Part shown: one piece after another, positions 55,900 to 64,000 of the stretch
How the letters are laid out: each line of letters opens with the position of its first letter
Position numbering within the stretch: the stretch's first letter is position 1
Assembly: GCF_026151205.1 (NCBI RefSeq)
Contig: NC_087081.1
Coordinates: 17,541,859 to 17,605,858, forward strand
Source of the DNA: Bolinopsis microptera
Lineage: Eukaryota > Ctenophora > Tentaculata > Lobata > Bolinopsidae
Direction: 5' to 3'
Length of the DNA stretch: 64,000 bases
The notes under the pieces: generated by a model
Told to the model about the DNA's origin: nothing
The model's database searches: none
The model's input: the letters and a program-made list of their open reading frames with translations, nothing else
Translations under genes and position numbers: made by a program

Positions 55900-56480
55900 G
55901 ACACACATGTGTTACCCTCATGTAAGGATATTGGAGCACGGAATTTCATTATCTTGTAGAGCTCCAGGTAACTGTGGTATGTATAGAGATTTTGTATAGC
56001 TAAAATATTATTATGCTTGAATATAGGTTTGGTGTGCTCTTTATGAAAAAATTTTTGGTCAAGTTTCTGGTGCTCTATAGGCCTAGTACGTGCACAAGTC
56101 TTAAACTTATCAAGGTACGCCAGCCTATCACCAAATAGTACTCTGAGACAGTACTTCTGAGCAGTAAATGCACTACTACTTTTCCCTCTTTCTCCTCTAA
56201 GAGCTATAATAAGGTCCACATAAGGTCAAAATCACTTATTGCCGTGGATAAAAGAGTTTTGACACCTCTGTGACCCCTGTTGCAGATGGAATTTATACAA
56301 GTTCTGAGTAAATCTAATTTCTCGTAAGGATTTCAGTATCAGTATGAGTATATGCTTTAGGAAAACAAATTACAGGAGGAATGGCACCTGAGGCCAAGCG
56401 TTTCATAAAGAGACTTGCTGTGTTCATAGCCACCAAAACCAAGAAGGACTACAGCCAGGTGACATGTGTAACATCAAGAC
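55900..56480. pseudogene. rearranged retroelement protein fragments
   Basis: The minus frame 55833-56219 encodes 'DLIIALRGERGKSSSAF', then an RT-tail-like 'FKHNNILAIQNLYTYHSYLE' and 'LYKIMKFRAPISLHE'. The plus strand at 56370-56465 encodes 'GGMAPEAKRFIKRLAVFIAT', the motif that normally precedes ALRGxRG in the same protein. The two parts are now in opposite orientations, so an inversion has occurred. Related fragments are at 3390-3773 and 7324-7608. Confidence 0.5.
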
Positions 56481-56629
56481 ACGCCTGAGCAATGGGCATG
56501 GACATAATGAGGAGTTTGCTAGTAGCGGTAAGAGGTGTACGTGGAAAGGCAAAGAAGGCATGGACCGCCCCTATATCCAATCTCTCCTTCAACCTGATAC
56601 CTGAGGAGAAGCGCATCCAATAATGCTTC

Positions 56630-56820
56630 TCGCAACCACTTCTTCCTGCACCACTGGGCCTCGCCGAGCTGTGAAGGATTTGTAGCGCGATGCGTAACTG
56701 TGCTGCGCCGCGCACTCATTTATGCTTCTCGCTAGATCGACGAGATGCGCTACTGTGCCGCGCCGAGCTGCGATGAATTGACATCGTCAAATAATGAAGG
56801 ATTGACATCGTGAATCAAAG
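56630..56820. mobile_element. CG-rich TTGTAGCGCG repeat copy
   Basis: TTGTAGCGCGATGCGTAACT ... GGATTGACATCGTGAATCAA matches the nested element at 1215-1316. The segment is longer and contains internal duplications (TTATGCTTCTCG, GAATTGACATCGTCAA). Target duplication not clear. Confidence 0.55.
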
Positions 56821-57165
56821 ATTGACCGTAAAGTGATTTAGCACGCTCCAACGAAATTGCCCATATTTCAATATTTGATATTACTCAAAAAACAACAGTC
56901 TAACAATATAGATTGCAAAATGCAAAATAATTGGTAAATCCGTGCATGCAATGCGCCAATGCAAATGGGCCTGGCCTTCGCCATGACTCCATCCTTCGCA
57001 GAGGCTCGGCCTTGACAGTTGATTAACAATAACGGGTGATACTTTGTACTTGTAAAATATTTCGTATTTGTTCCAAATAACGACTAGTTCATATCAACTC
57101 GGCGCGCGTCTTGGTAGATCGTTAACCTATAACACACATTTGACCGAATCAGATGTGAGATGTCC

Positions 57166-57244
57166 TTACCTGGGGACCTCAGGCTATCATGTTCATTAAC
57201 ATATAGAGATTCGGCGGAATGACAGGCTGAGCGCGGCCCAGTAA
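57166..57244 (-). repeat. dispersed repeat (inverted copy of 42071-42161)
   Basis: TTACCTGGGGACCTCAGGCT ... AGGCTGAGCGCGGCCCAGTA is the reverse complement of the segment at 42071-42161. Confidence 0.7.
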
Positions 57245-57402
57245 GAGATGTCAAGCATGATGGGTTTATTTTCATCACCCGGTATCAGGAGATTTGCGGT
57301 TACCTGGCACGCCAATCCCAATTATGAATTACAATGCACCGCGCTCTTTTTGAGCGTCCCGCACAGGAAACTATCTTTATTATTTATGTGACGAGAACCG
57401 GG

Positions 57403-57498
57403 TTGTATCACGTTACGACCCCCACGGTCGTTTCACTATGGTGACGATACAGGGGGAGCCGCGCACTCGTGCGCAGCGGGTCATACAACGTATGACAA
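57403..57498. mobile_element. 96-bp hAT-like miniature element
   Basis: TTGTATCACGTTACGACCCC ... CATACAACGTATGACAA, flanked by an exact 8-bp duplication gaaccggg (57395-57402 and 57499-57506). The cleanest of three copies. Confidence 0.8.
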
Positions 57499-57780
57499 GA
57501 ACCGGGTGAGTAGCAAGCTAGTTAAAAATAAAAGACTTGGTAGACAGTAATCCACACTATGGAAATTAAGGCACTACCCTTGTAGGGTAATAACCTATCA
57601 ATACTTGCAACTTTGAACTTGCGCAGAGTTGTTTTTTATTGAACTCGTCGATATTTGGAGCAAATATTTTACTTGACCGTGACGATGATACTTGTTTAGT
57701 ACTCGTCTATTCTTTTCGGAATATATTGTCCAAGGCAAATGCTGCGAATTAGATCGAGCCGGGTCATGTCAGTCCATTAA

Positions 57781-58374
57781 GGGGGCATACACCAAAACAG
57801 GGGTTTGTGTCCGCCAACCCAAATGACCTCATAGGAATTTTGTACGAAGTTTATTATATCTTGTTGATGTTCAAGATGTGTGTTAAAATCTTCATATCGT
57901 TTCCGAAAGGCTGCGTTTTTATAAATTTTTTCAAAAAGTGGTTATTTTACTTTTCAGGCTGTTTTGACCAAAAAGTCCGTCAAGGAACATCGACATGAAC
58001 ATCGACATGAACATCGACATGAAAATGTTTTCTGAATTCTGGCACAGTTTTAAAAAAAATATGCCTAAACTTGTTGTTTGACTTTGAGGTCCAAAAGATC
58101 AACTTTCCAGTTGAATAAACACATTTTTGAGGACATCAAGATAATATGATGAATAAACGTCGTGCAACATTTCAGCTCGATATCACAAGAAATGATTGAT
58201 TTATAGCCTCTCAACAAAACAAATTGTGCTTTTCCGAAAATGCACTTTACCAGGAAATGCTCGATTACAGAAAAAGGTATTCTCAAAAAAAATTTGGTGT
58301 GGAAACGGTGCGCTAGATGGTCACTTAACTTCCCAGGAGGTCATCTGGGTTGGACATGTTTGGTGTATGCCCCC
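57781..58374. mobile_element. 594-bp TTAA-flanked TIR element
   Basis: Ends GGGGGCATACACCAAA and TTTGGTGTATGCCCCC are perfect inverted repeats, with TTAA on both sides (57777-57780, 58375-58378). The target could be TTAA (piggyBac-type) or TAA (PIF/Harbinger). No transposase; a short ACATCGACATGA tandem lies at 57989-58022. Confidence 0.8.
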
Positions 58375-58402
58375 TTAATAATAGTAATGGACAGATATTT
58401 TA

Positions 58403-58871
58403 GGGGGGGGGGTCCAAGGGGAACTTTGGGGAGTTTTGGGGAACTTTTTTGTGGGGAACTTCAGGAACCTGGGGGACTTTCCCAAAGTTCCCCAAAAAAT
58501 TATCCAATGAAACAAATAATTTTTGGGGAATTTTGGAGAACTTTTTTTTTGGGGAACTTCAGAAAGTTCCCCAAAATTTCCCAAAGTTCCCCAAATTCCC
58601 CAAAAAAATTATAATGCCAAACAAATTTATCATGCTGCAAGTATCAACAAGTAAGTTAAGATTATACCTTATAATAACATACATGTTAACATTAATGGTA
58701 ATTAATGTATATTAGAGAAATTTTGAATAATTTTGAATAATTTTGAATAATTTTAAATAATTTTGAATAATTTTGGGGAATTTTGGGAAACTTTGGGAGT
58801 TTTGGGGACTTTTTTTTGGGGAACTCAGAAATCTTGGGGGATTTCCCAAACTTCCCCTGGACCCCCCCCCC
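58403..58871. mobile_element. poly-G-terminated TIR element C
   Basis: Left end G-run then TCCAAGGGGAACTTTGGGGA; right end CCCAAACTTCCCCTGGA followed by C-run. The target TATTTTA is duplicated (58396-58402 and 58872-58878). The interior is built of TTTTGGGGAACTTTT/CCCAAAGTTCCCC units and a run of TTTTGAATAA. Inserted 24 bp right of the TTAA element. Confidence 0.75.
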
Positions 58872-58879
58872 TATTTTAA

Positions 58880-59726
58880 GAGTATCACCCGTTAACATAC
58901 CCATAAATCATTTTTTAAATGGAACACGGAAGAGTGATTTAAAGTAAAGTATTCGGTTTAGCAAAGTTTTCGGTTTAGTAAAATAAGGTGGAATGAATTA
59001 AAAATATTCCAGCATCCTGGGCCTAGTAGCCTGGCCTGGTTGACGGGACAAATAATAACCTGTTATGATAAAAGTGGCGAGAATAAGTTGTAAGCAAATA
59101 AAAGTCCATTCTAAATGATAAAACAGGAATATGTATGACGCGCCATCGCTACACAACTAATGCAACCAATATTAGAGTATTTCAAATCTTGTACCCAAAA
59201 ACACACTTACTGCTACATCGTTGCAAAGTGTACACTTATAATATACTATCATGATAAACTTTCGGTAAGATAAACACTTTCAAATAAAGTTTCAACTCCT
59301 TTTTTTCTACAGTTTCAAATAATATCGATAGCGATGTTCAGTTACCTGTTACATCAGTTCCAAAATCTACTCAAACTCTTACGCGCGCGGCGTGCACACC
59401 ACGTCGCTGAGCAGCGTGACGGCACGCACGCGTGAGATGACAAAACGTGTGTTAATTCTAAGGGTACTGCAGAATCTCAGATTGGTAGAAGTTGAATAGT
59501 GCGGTTGCGGGATTGGAGAGTCGAGGAGAGACGTTGGGCGTCCGATTCAGTGAAGCCAAGATAATGGAGGTCCCTGACAGAAAGTTGGGCTAGCTGCGGC
59601 ACCGTGATCTTCAGCTGTTCTAGCCTCTACAAATTTCCAAAGTTAGTTCCGACTAAAGATAGAGTAAAAAACAAGTTCTGCCAATTTGGGCTATTTAAGG
59701 GATAAAATCGTACATATATTACATCA
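58880..59726. other. intergenic / downstream of ANKHD1-like gene
   Basis: No coding frame supported. Contains a CG-rich patch at 59380-59440 (ACGCGCGCGGCGTGCACACC). Confidence 0.4.
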
Positions 59727-59732
59727 TTTATT
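59727..59732 (-). terminator. poly(A) signal AATAAA
   Basis: TTTATT on the plus strand, AATAAA on the minus strand, 54 bases past the stop codon of the ANKHD1-like gene. Confidence 0.55.
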
Positions 59733-59785
59733 GTGGTAGTTCCCAACTCTAAGTTTCGCTGCAGAAATGAAGCAACAAGTATGGT

Positions 59786-60008
59786 TTAATTAATTATATT
59801 AAGGGTCATGTTGGACCAGAGTAAAACTAACGGTATGTAGTCTGAGAGTCCCAGCTTGAAAAGCAGTGTGGGAAGCGGCCACTGGTAGCAGGGCACATTT
59901 TCAAGGTCCTGTGACCACGTAGTGCCATTGTAGAGCGACCAGGCTCCCCCGCCTGCCCCCGAGTGTAACAGCGAGTTGTACATGTTGTTTGAACGGCCAG
60001 AGTTGTAG
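59786..60008 (-). CDS. ANKHD1: ANKHD1-like exon H (last coding exon)
   Basis: A very long pyrimidine tract precedes the acceptor CCCTCAG, and the phase matches exon G. Encodes 'YNSGRSNNMYNSLLHSGAGG' and a Trp-containing C-terminus, then a stop at 59786 with AATAAA 54 bases later. Confidence 0.7.
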
Positions 60009-62772
60009 CTGAGGGCGGGGTAGGTGTAAGAAGGGGGGAAGGGGGGAGGGGAGGGGGCGAACAACATTCAGTTAGCACAGTCAACTGCAGCAGAACAAAT
60101 ATATAAATTTATATATACATTATATACATTTAAATTTAATACTCTTATTTACAAATCAATTACCCTGGTAGATCAGAATAATAGTTGAGCGGGGTATTGT
60201 GCGACCCTGTAGCCGACCCTCCCACTATGCTAGCGTTTGCAGCCCCCAAATTTGGGACCGGTCCGATGGGTGCACCGGGGCCTAGCGAGCTGCTTGCACC
60301 TGTAAAAAGTAATGTAATTACACAATACAATGTAAAAAGTAAGATTGTCGAGGAATAAATGGAGGATCTTTCAAGGAAAGAGTTTTCGCCCGTTTACTAT
60401 ATAATACATTAAGAAATGGGTTAAAATAAGATAAGAAAACACACCAAGCGAAGTAGGAGCCCCAATAGTTTGAGTCCCGATATTAGGGACAGTGGGGGGA
60501 GGCTGAGAGTTGCTCATTAGTAGATGAGACCCAGGAACAAACTGGCGCGGGGCACCACGCTGCTGCTGGGGGGCTGATGCACCACGCTGCTGCTGACTGC
60601 TGCTCGTCATTACTGAGCTGCTCATGCTGGTCGGGGGTACGTGGGCTGGCACGTGAGCTGGCACGTGAGCTGGCGAGTCAGATGACGTGTTCTCGGTGCT
60701 AGCCGTGAAATTGTTGGCGGTGGTGGGACTGAAGTTGTTAGTTAGAAGTGAGGTGGAGCGAGCGAAGAAGTCGGGGGCAAACATGTAATCCGGGAGACCT
60801 GGGTTTGTGAACTCTCGAGCTTTTGGCTGAAATGGGAGGTTTTACTTTTCTCTAAATATGTAGTGAATTGCAACACAAATTTTCTTTAACAAAGGAGTTA
60901 CTGAGTAACTTACGTGACGACTTAACGAGGGTCCAGCCTGAAACTTGTACCCAACCCCCACCACCCCCCCACCCAACAAACGGGGGCCCGTGGCTGAACT
61001 TTTGAGGAGTTGCAGACTCTGAGCACTAGAGCCCGCATGATATCAGACTATTCTATAAAACCCATATACTAAACAAGGTCGAGGTTGTATGTAAAATTAT
61101 GAAAATCAAATGTAATCTCTGAATGAAAAGACTTCGAAATTCGTGATGAAATCTGGATGAAAATACAGCACCCATAAGCTTGATTTTGGGCATGTTTAGG
61201 TGATTTGGCATAATTGGGCTAAAAAGTACAGGGTGGGCCAAAAGTCAGTGTGCAAACGTTGGGTCTTATACCTCCGCCGTGTTTTATATTTGAGAGCTGT
61301 TGCTTTGCAGATGGCATACTGTACTTACTGGTTCGAGGATTCCGTCGTCAAAATTTGAAAATTCGAATATTTTAGACCAGCCCATTCAATATTAAAACAC
61401 CTATATTGTTTTCTCTGAACATGCTGAACGCCTAATTTTTTCAGAGACGGTAGATTATCAAATGTTGCATATGATCTGAAAACATGAGGCAAAACGGATT
61501 AGAAATGACGAAGTTATCAAGCATTTTGTGTATCTCGTTAACAAAATTGACTGGGTGATTATGTGACACCGTGACACGACACCTTAATTGGGCACCCTTA
61601 ACAATTCCCAAAATGTTTAACGGGGTAGTTAACGGGGTCACCTTATCACGTGATTAGGTAAACCAATCACCTGATCACACGTAATGAATAAACTCGTTAT
61701 GCTTCATATCTCGGTCATCTGAGAAGCTACAGTTCTAATTCTTTCAGGACAAACGTAATTCGAATGGCCAAACACAATTCAATAACATTTAGCTTAATCC
61801 GACTATCCTAACTATCAAATAAATGTGAAAATGAACCTCCATTTGAAAAAAATGAACGAGAATATTTTTCGAGTTGACAAATTCCTCGAACCAGTGGTGG
61901 TACTAAGTCATACCAGAAGGAAGTATTTCAATTGGGCACTCAGTGACTGAGCTATTAAGGCCAACGTTTGCACACTGACTTTTGGCCCACCCTGTAGATC
62001 GCCGGAACCGGTGCAGTGGGCACTTCAGGCTGGACCCCCTCCCCCTTATTCTAAACAAATAACACCCAAAACGAGAAGTAAAATCAACGAACGACCAAAT
62101 TGAGATCAAAGCAAATGAGAAACTAAAAGAGAAAGTTAAAGTACCGTGACATGTTCGGTTTCCTCATTGTTTCCACTGGAACTGTCTGTCTCACTGTCCG
62201 CACTGGACCACCCCTGCTCTAGAAGAGGATGCTCTGTACTCAGGTTCTTGTTATCTGCCACCGCCTCCGCGTAACTCATCTTACCATCCGCTACCGCCTG
62301 ATTCTCGCGTGCGCGGTTTGTTTCGAATGCAGTAGGAGGCCAGGTTGGGTAGAGGGAGTAGGGTGAGAAGGGTGTCGCCTCACTACTCGTAGTGGGAACC
62401 ACAATAATGGGTCCAGTAGCAGCGGAGATATCCTCAACAGAGCGGTACAACCTCCCTTTGTGAATTGAGGAACCAATGGGACCGAAGGAGGCAACGGCTG
62501 GTTTTGACGATTCAGTTTCAGATTCAGCGAAGGGGATAGGTGTAGTGACGATGTTTTCTTTAGGAGGAGGTTCATCCTCAGGAGGATATGAGGGGGCTGA
62601 GTGGGGGCGTGGGGCTGGCTTTACTTGCTCAATGAAACTCTCGATATCCTGTGAAAATTATTGACATTATAAGATTTCGCATTACTTTACAAACAATGTA
62701 TTAGTTTCTAGTAAAGTAGGGGGGGGGGGGGGGAGGTTAGTATATTAAGGGGGGGGGGGGGAGGTTAGTATA

Positions 62773-62851
<79 letters not shown>

Positions 62852-63709
62852 GGTTAGTATATTAAGGTTGTTTGCTCACGTTTGATTGTAGCGCAGCACT
62901 GATCATGTTTTGAGCTTTAGTAACTGATTTAGGTAGTCCTCTGATTGTGACAGTACGATCTGAATTTTTACCGGTCGCCTTGCTCACAGTTATCTGAGCT
63001 CCAGATACATCCGTTATTGTATTGATTCGTCGACCTCCCTTACCGATAACGCGCCCTGCAACAATCAGAAACTGTATAAATAATCACGACTACAAGTAGT
63101 AGTAGTAGTAGTAGTAGTAGAAGTAGTAGTAGTAGTATCACGACTACAACGTCTCTATTATTATTCGTGGGGTTTGCTAGTATAACTGTATAAAACATTC
63201 GTAATATTCTCACCTATAAGGGTGTTAGGTACAACAATAAAGCAGCTCCTCATAGAGTTGGTAGTTCTAGGAACCTCCTGCCATTCACCAATAGTGGCGG
63301 GGGTTGAAGCACTAGCGGTGGTAGCACATATTGCTGTGGTGGAGGAAGCAGACGCTGTTGATATTGTTGTGGCTATGATTCTCTCCCTCGTACCTATAGA
63401 CCCTGAGAAAAGCATCAGTTGATGTGTTGAAGATCAGGGGCACAGCCACCTTATACAGGGTGGTATATAGCCGGCTACAATATGACAAATAAATATATCT
63501 TTAAAAAAAGCATTTTGGAGAGGTACCTTGGCTGGAATTATCGCGGTTGTTATCAATACAGGTATCGCTGCTGGGACTCGTTATCTCGTTTCGTTTAGGA
63601 GTTCGCTTGACGGGGGATACCGTCATGGAGATTTGGGCCGCGTCAGTAATGTTGAGAAGCGGTGTGTTCTTAGGGAGACGAGTAGAGGTAATGGTAGAGG
63701 TTGTTATGC
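59786..63709 (-). CDS. ANKHD1: ANKHD1/ANKRD17/Mask-like gene, last eight coding exons
   Basis: Minus-strand exons 63527-63709, 63214-63402, 62880-63055, 62145-62648, 60914-61018, 60445-60826, 60164-60299 and 59786-60008. Every junction has GT..AG borders and phases that join without a stop (632 codons including the stop). The second and third exons together encode 'GEWQEVPRTTNSMRSCFIVV', then a KH domain 'GRVIGKGGRRINTI' with GKGG loop and 'DRTVTIRGLPKSVTKAQNMI'. This matches the EW.EV....VIGRGG.NIN.I...DR..TIRGG arrangement of Mask proteins. The remaining exons are Ser/Pro/Thr/Asn-rich as in that family's C-terminal tail. Mask proteins are large ankyrin-repeat cytoplasmic scaffolds of Hippo and receptor-tyrosine-kinase signalling; the ankyrin part would lie past 64 kb. 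Introns host a mariner-like MITE and a 75-G run. Confidence 0.85.
60164..60299 (-). CDS. ANKHD1: ANKHD1-like exon G
   Basis: Acceptor TTTTTACAG, donor CCAGG|GTAATT. Encodes 'GPGAPIGPVPNLGAANASIV' and 'NTPLNYYSDLPG'; similar Gly/Pro-rich text is found in vertebrate ANKHD1 tails. Confidence 0.7.
60445..60826 (-). CDS. ANKHD1: ANKHD1-like exon F
   Basis: Acceptor CCCATTTCAG, donor GCTTG|GTGTGT. 'PKAREFTNPGLPDYMFAPDF' followed by a Ser/Asn/Gln-rich tail with three AHVP repeats and QQQRGA units. Confidence 0.75.
60914..61018 (-). CDS. ANKHD1: ANKHD1-like exon E
   Basis: Acceptor TGCTCAG, donor CGTCAC|GTAAGT, exactly 35 codons in phase 0 ('GPRLLGGGVVGVGYKFQAGP'). An alternative upstream acceptor in another frame would break the phase, so this one was chosen. 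Confidence 0.6.
61229..61994. mobile_element. 766-bp mariner-like MITE in ANKHD1-like intron
   Basis: Perfect inverted ends CAGGGTGGGCCAAAAGTCAG and CTGACTTTTGGCCCACCCTG (identity extends past 30 bp), with TA on both sides (61227-61228, 61995-61996). TA targets and CAGGGTG.CC ends fit Tc1/mariner. No transposase frame. A relic copy is at 14920-15584. Confidence 0.85.
62145..62648 (-). CDS. ANKHD1: ANKHD1-like exon D
   Basis: Acceptor ATTTTCACAG, donor GTCACG|GTACTT, 168 codons in phase 0. Starts 'DIESFIEQVKPAPRPHSAPS', then acidic and Pro-rich stretches and 'KMSYAEAVADNK', a short motif seen in Mask tails. Ends with a Ser/Glu-rich acidic segment. Confidence 0.8.
62716..62850. repeat. poly-G tract with AGGTTAGTATATTA spacers
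   Basis: Three G runs (the last 75 G, 62776-62850) separated by AGGTTAGTATATTA, inside the intron between exons C and D. On the coding strand this is poly-C. The true length is probably limited by sequencing. Confidence 0.85.
62880..63055 (-). CDS. ANKHD1: ANKHD1-like exon C (KH core)
   Basis: Acceptor GTTGCAG, donor TCAAAC|GTGAGC. 'RVIGKGGRRINTITDVSGAQ' and 'SDRTVTIRGLPKSVTKAQNM' form the KH fold with an intact GKGG loop for RNA contact. Leaves in phase 0. Confidence 0.9.
63092..63135. repeat. AGT trinucleotide microsatellite
   Basis: About 14 AGT units with one AGA, in the intron between exons B and C, about 40 bp upstream (minus-strand sense) of the KH exon acceptor. Confidence 0.85.
63214..63402 (-). 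CDS. ANKHD1: ANKHD1-like exon B (start of KH module)
   Basis: Acceptor TTTTCTCAG, donor TTATAG|GTGAGA. Encodes an Ala/Ser/Thr run then 'GEWQEVPRTTNSMRSCFIVV' and 'PNTLIG', the strand that leads into the KH loop. Confidence 0.85.
63527..63709 (-). CDS. ANKHD1: ANKHD1-like exon A
   Basis: Acceptor TTTTATTCAG, donor CAAG|GTACCT. 61 codons' worth, open in the frame that joins exon B (…'MTVSPVKRTPKRNEITSPSS'…). Ser/Thr-rich region preceding the KH domain. Confidence 0.75.
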
Positions 63710-64000
63710 CTGAATAAAAGGGGGAAGTTGTTAATCAATATAACCGGCAACAAGCCAACTTCGACAATGTTAATTCTGGATATCATCCAGAGTAAACACC
63801 TGCAGTAATGAAGGGGTCTTAAATAGCTAAAATTTGGCCCTTGTACATTGTGAACGATCTGTTAATGTCACCAAAACGTACTGGTTACAGTAATATTGAT
63901 TTTCTTTGTTAAGCAACAAACTTTAAACTTTGTCCATCACTACCTGTATACAGCAAATTTTGAAAGGTGAATTGCTATCAGTTCATAAACTTTACATATT

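Noticed and set aside
58240-58904. Phe/Pro/Lys-rich frames
   Set aside because: Low-complexity translation of the TTGGGGAACTTT repeats of element C.
21752-63709. one gene joining the ankyrin exons (16-22 kb) with the KH exons (59.8-63.7 kb)
   Set aside because: Tempting because Mask proteins have both, but the ankyrin exons are on the plus strand and the KH exons on the minus strand.

Overview
The window is a stretch of an animal (metazoan) nuclear genome, most likely a marine invertebrate. The evidence is spliced coding exons with matching intron phases, vertebrate-type TTAGGG telomere-like repeats, tRNA-derived SINEs, many families of non-LTR, LTR and Penelope-like retroelements, and cut-and-paste DNA transposons with clear target-site duplications. 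Nothing looks prokaryotic: there are no operons, ribosome binding sites or CRISPR arrays. The sequence is AT-rich with scattered CpG-rich mini-transposons and many long poly-G/poly-C runs. I cannot name the phylum.

Only a few host-gene pieces are visible. (1) On the minus strand at 59.8-63.7 kb are the last eight coding exons of an ANKHD1/ANKRD17/Mask-type gene. They include its single KH domain and all junctions agree in phase; the ankyrin part must lie beyond 64 kb. (2) On the plus strand at 16.07-22.21 kb are three phase-compatible exons of an ankyrin-repeat gene. Intron 1 is filled with minisatellites and transposons, and the exon after 22.2 kb is not visible. (3) On the minus strand at 36.62-36.91 kb is the first coding exon of a NOVA-like KH-domain RNA-binding protein. 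(4) Coding-like but unresolved minus-strand segments lie at 46-48 kb, partly inside a 551-bp tandem duplication.

Most of the rest is mobile or repetitive DNA. 1-7.6 kb: a SINE, nested miniature transposons, relics of a retroelement protein, a LINE-type ORF1. 7.8-14.8 kb: an almost complete 7-kb LINE with a 19-bp target-site duplication; its ORF1 combines an AlkB-like dioxygenase domain with an SGNH esterase domain, and its ORF2 (zinc finger, endonuclease, reverse transcriptase) is interrupted by a nested insertion. 16.1-18.0 kb: a minisatellite that repeats a 5' splice site. 18.6-21.6 kb: hAT-like copy, SINE, 13-bp minisatellite, fold-back DNA. 22.3-26.3 kb: a broken Ty3/Gypsy element with an inverted duplicate. 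27.5-30.0 and 33.0-35.4 kb: two LINE relics. 37.4-39.0 kb: a TTAA-flanked element. 40.3-43.5 kb: SINE, a 1.2-kb fold-back repeat and a telomere-like array. 43.8-45.0 kb: a Penelope-like relic. 48.1-58.9 kb: a 233-bp satellite array carrying nested transposons, plus several TIR elements with precise target duplications.

The most unusual content is the AlkB+SGNH ORF1 of the LINE, a set of elements whose terminal inverted repeats begin with poly-G runs, the splice-donor minisatellite, and the layered nested insertions whose empty sites can be read from neighbouring satellite units.
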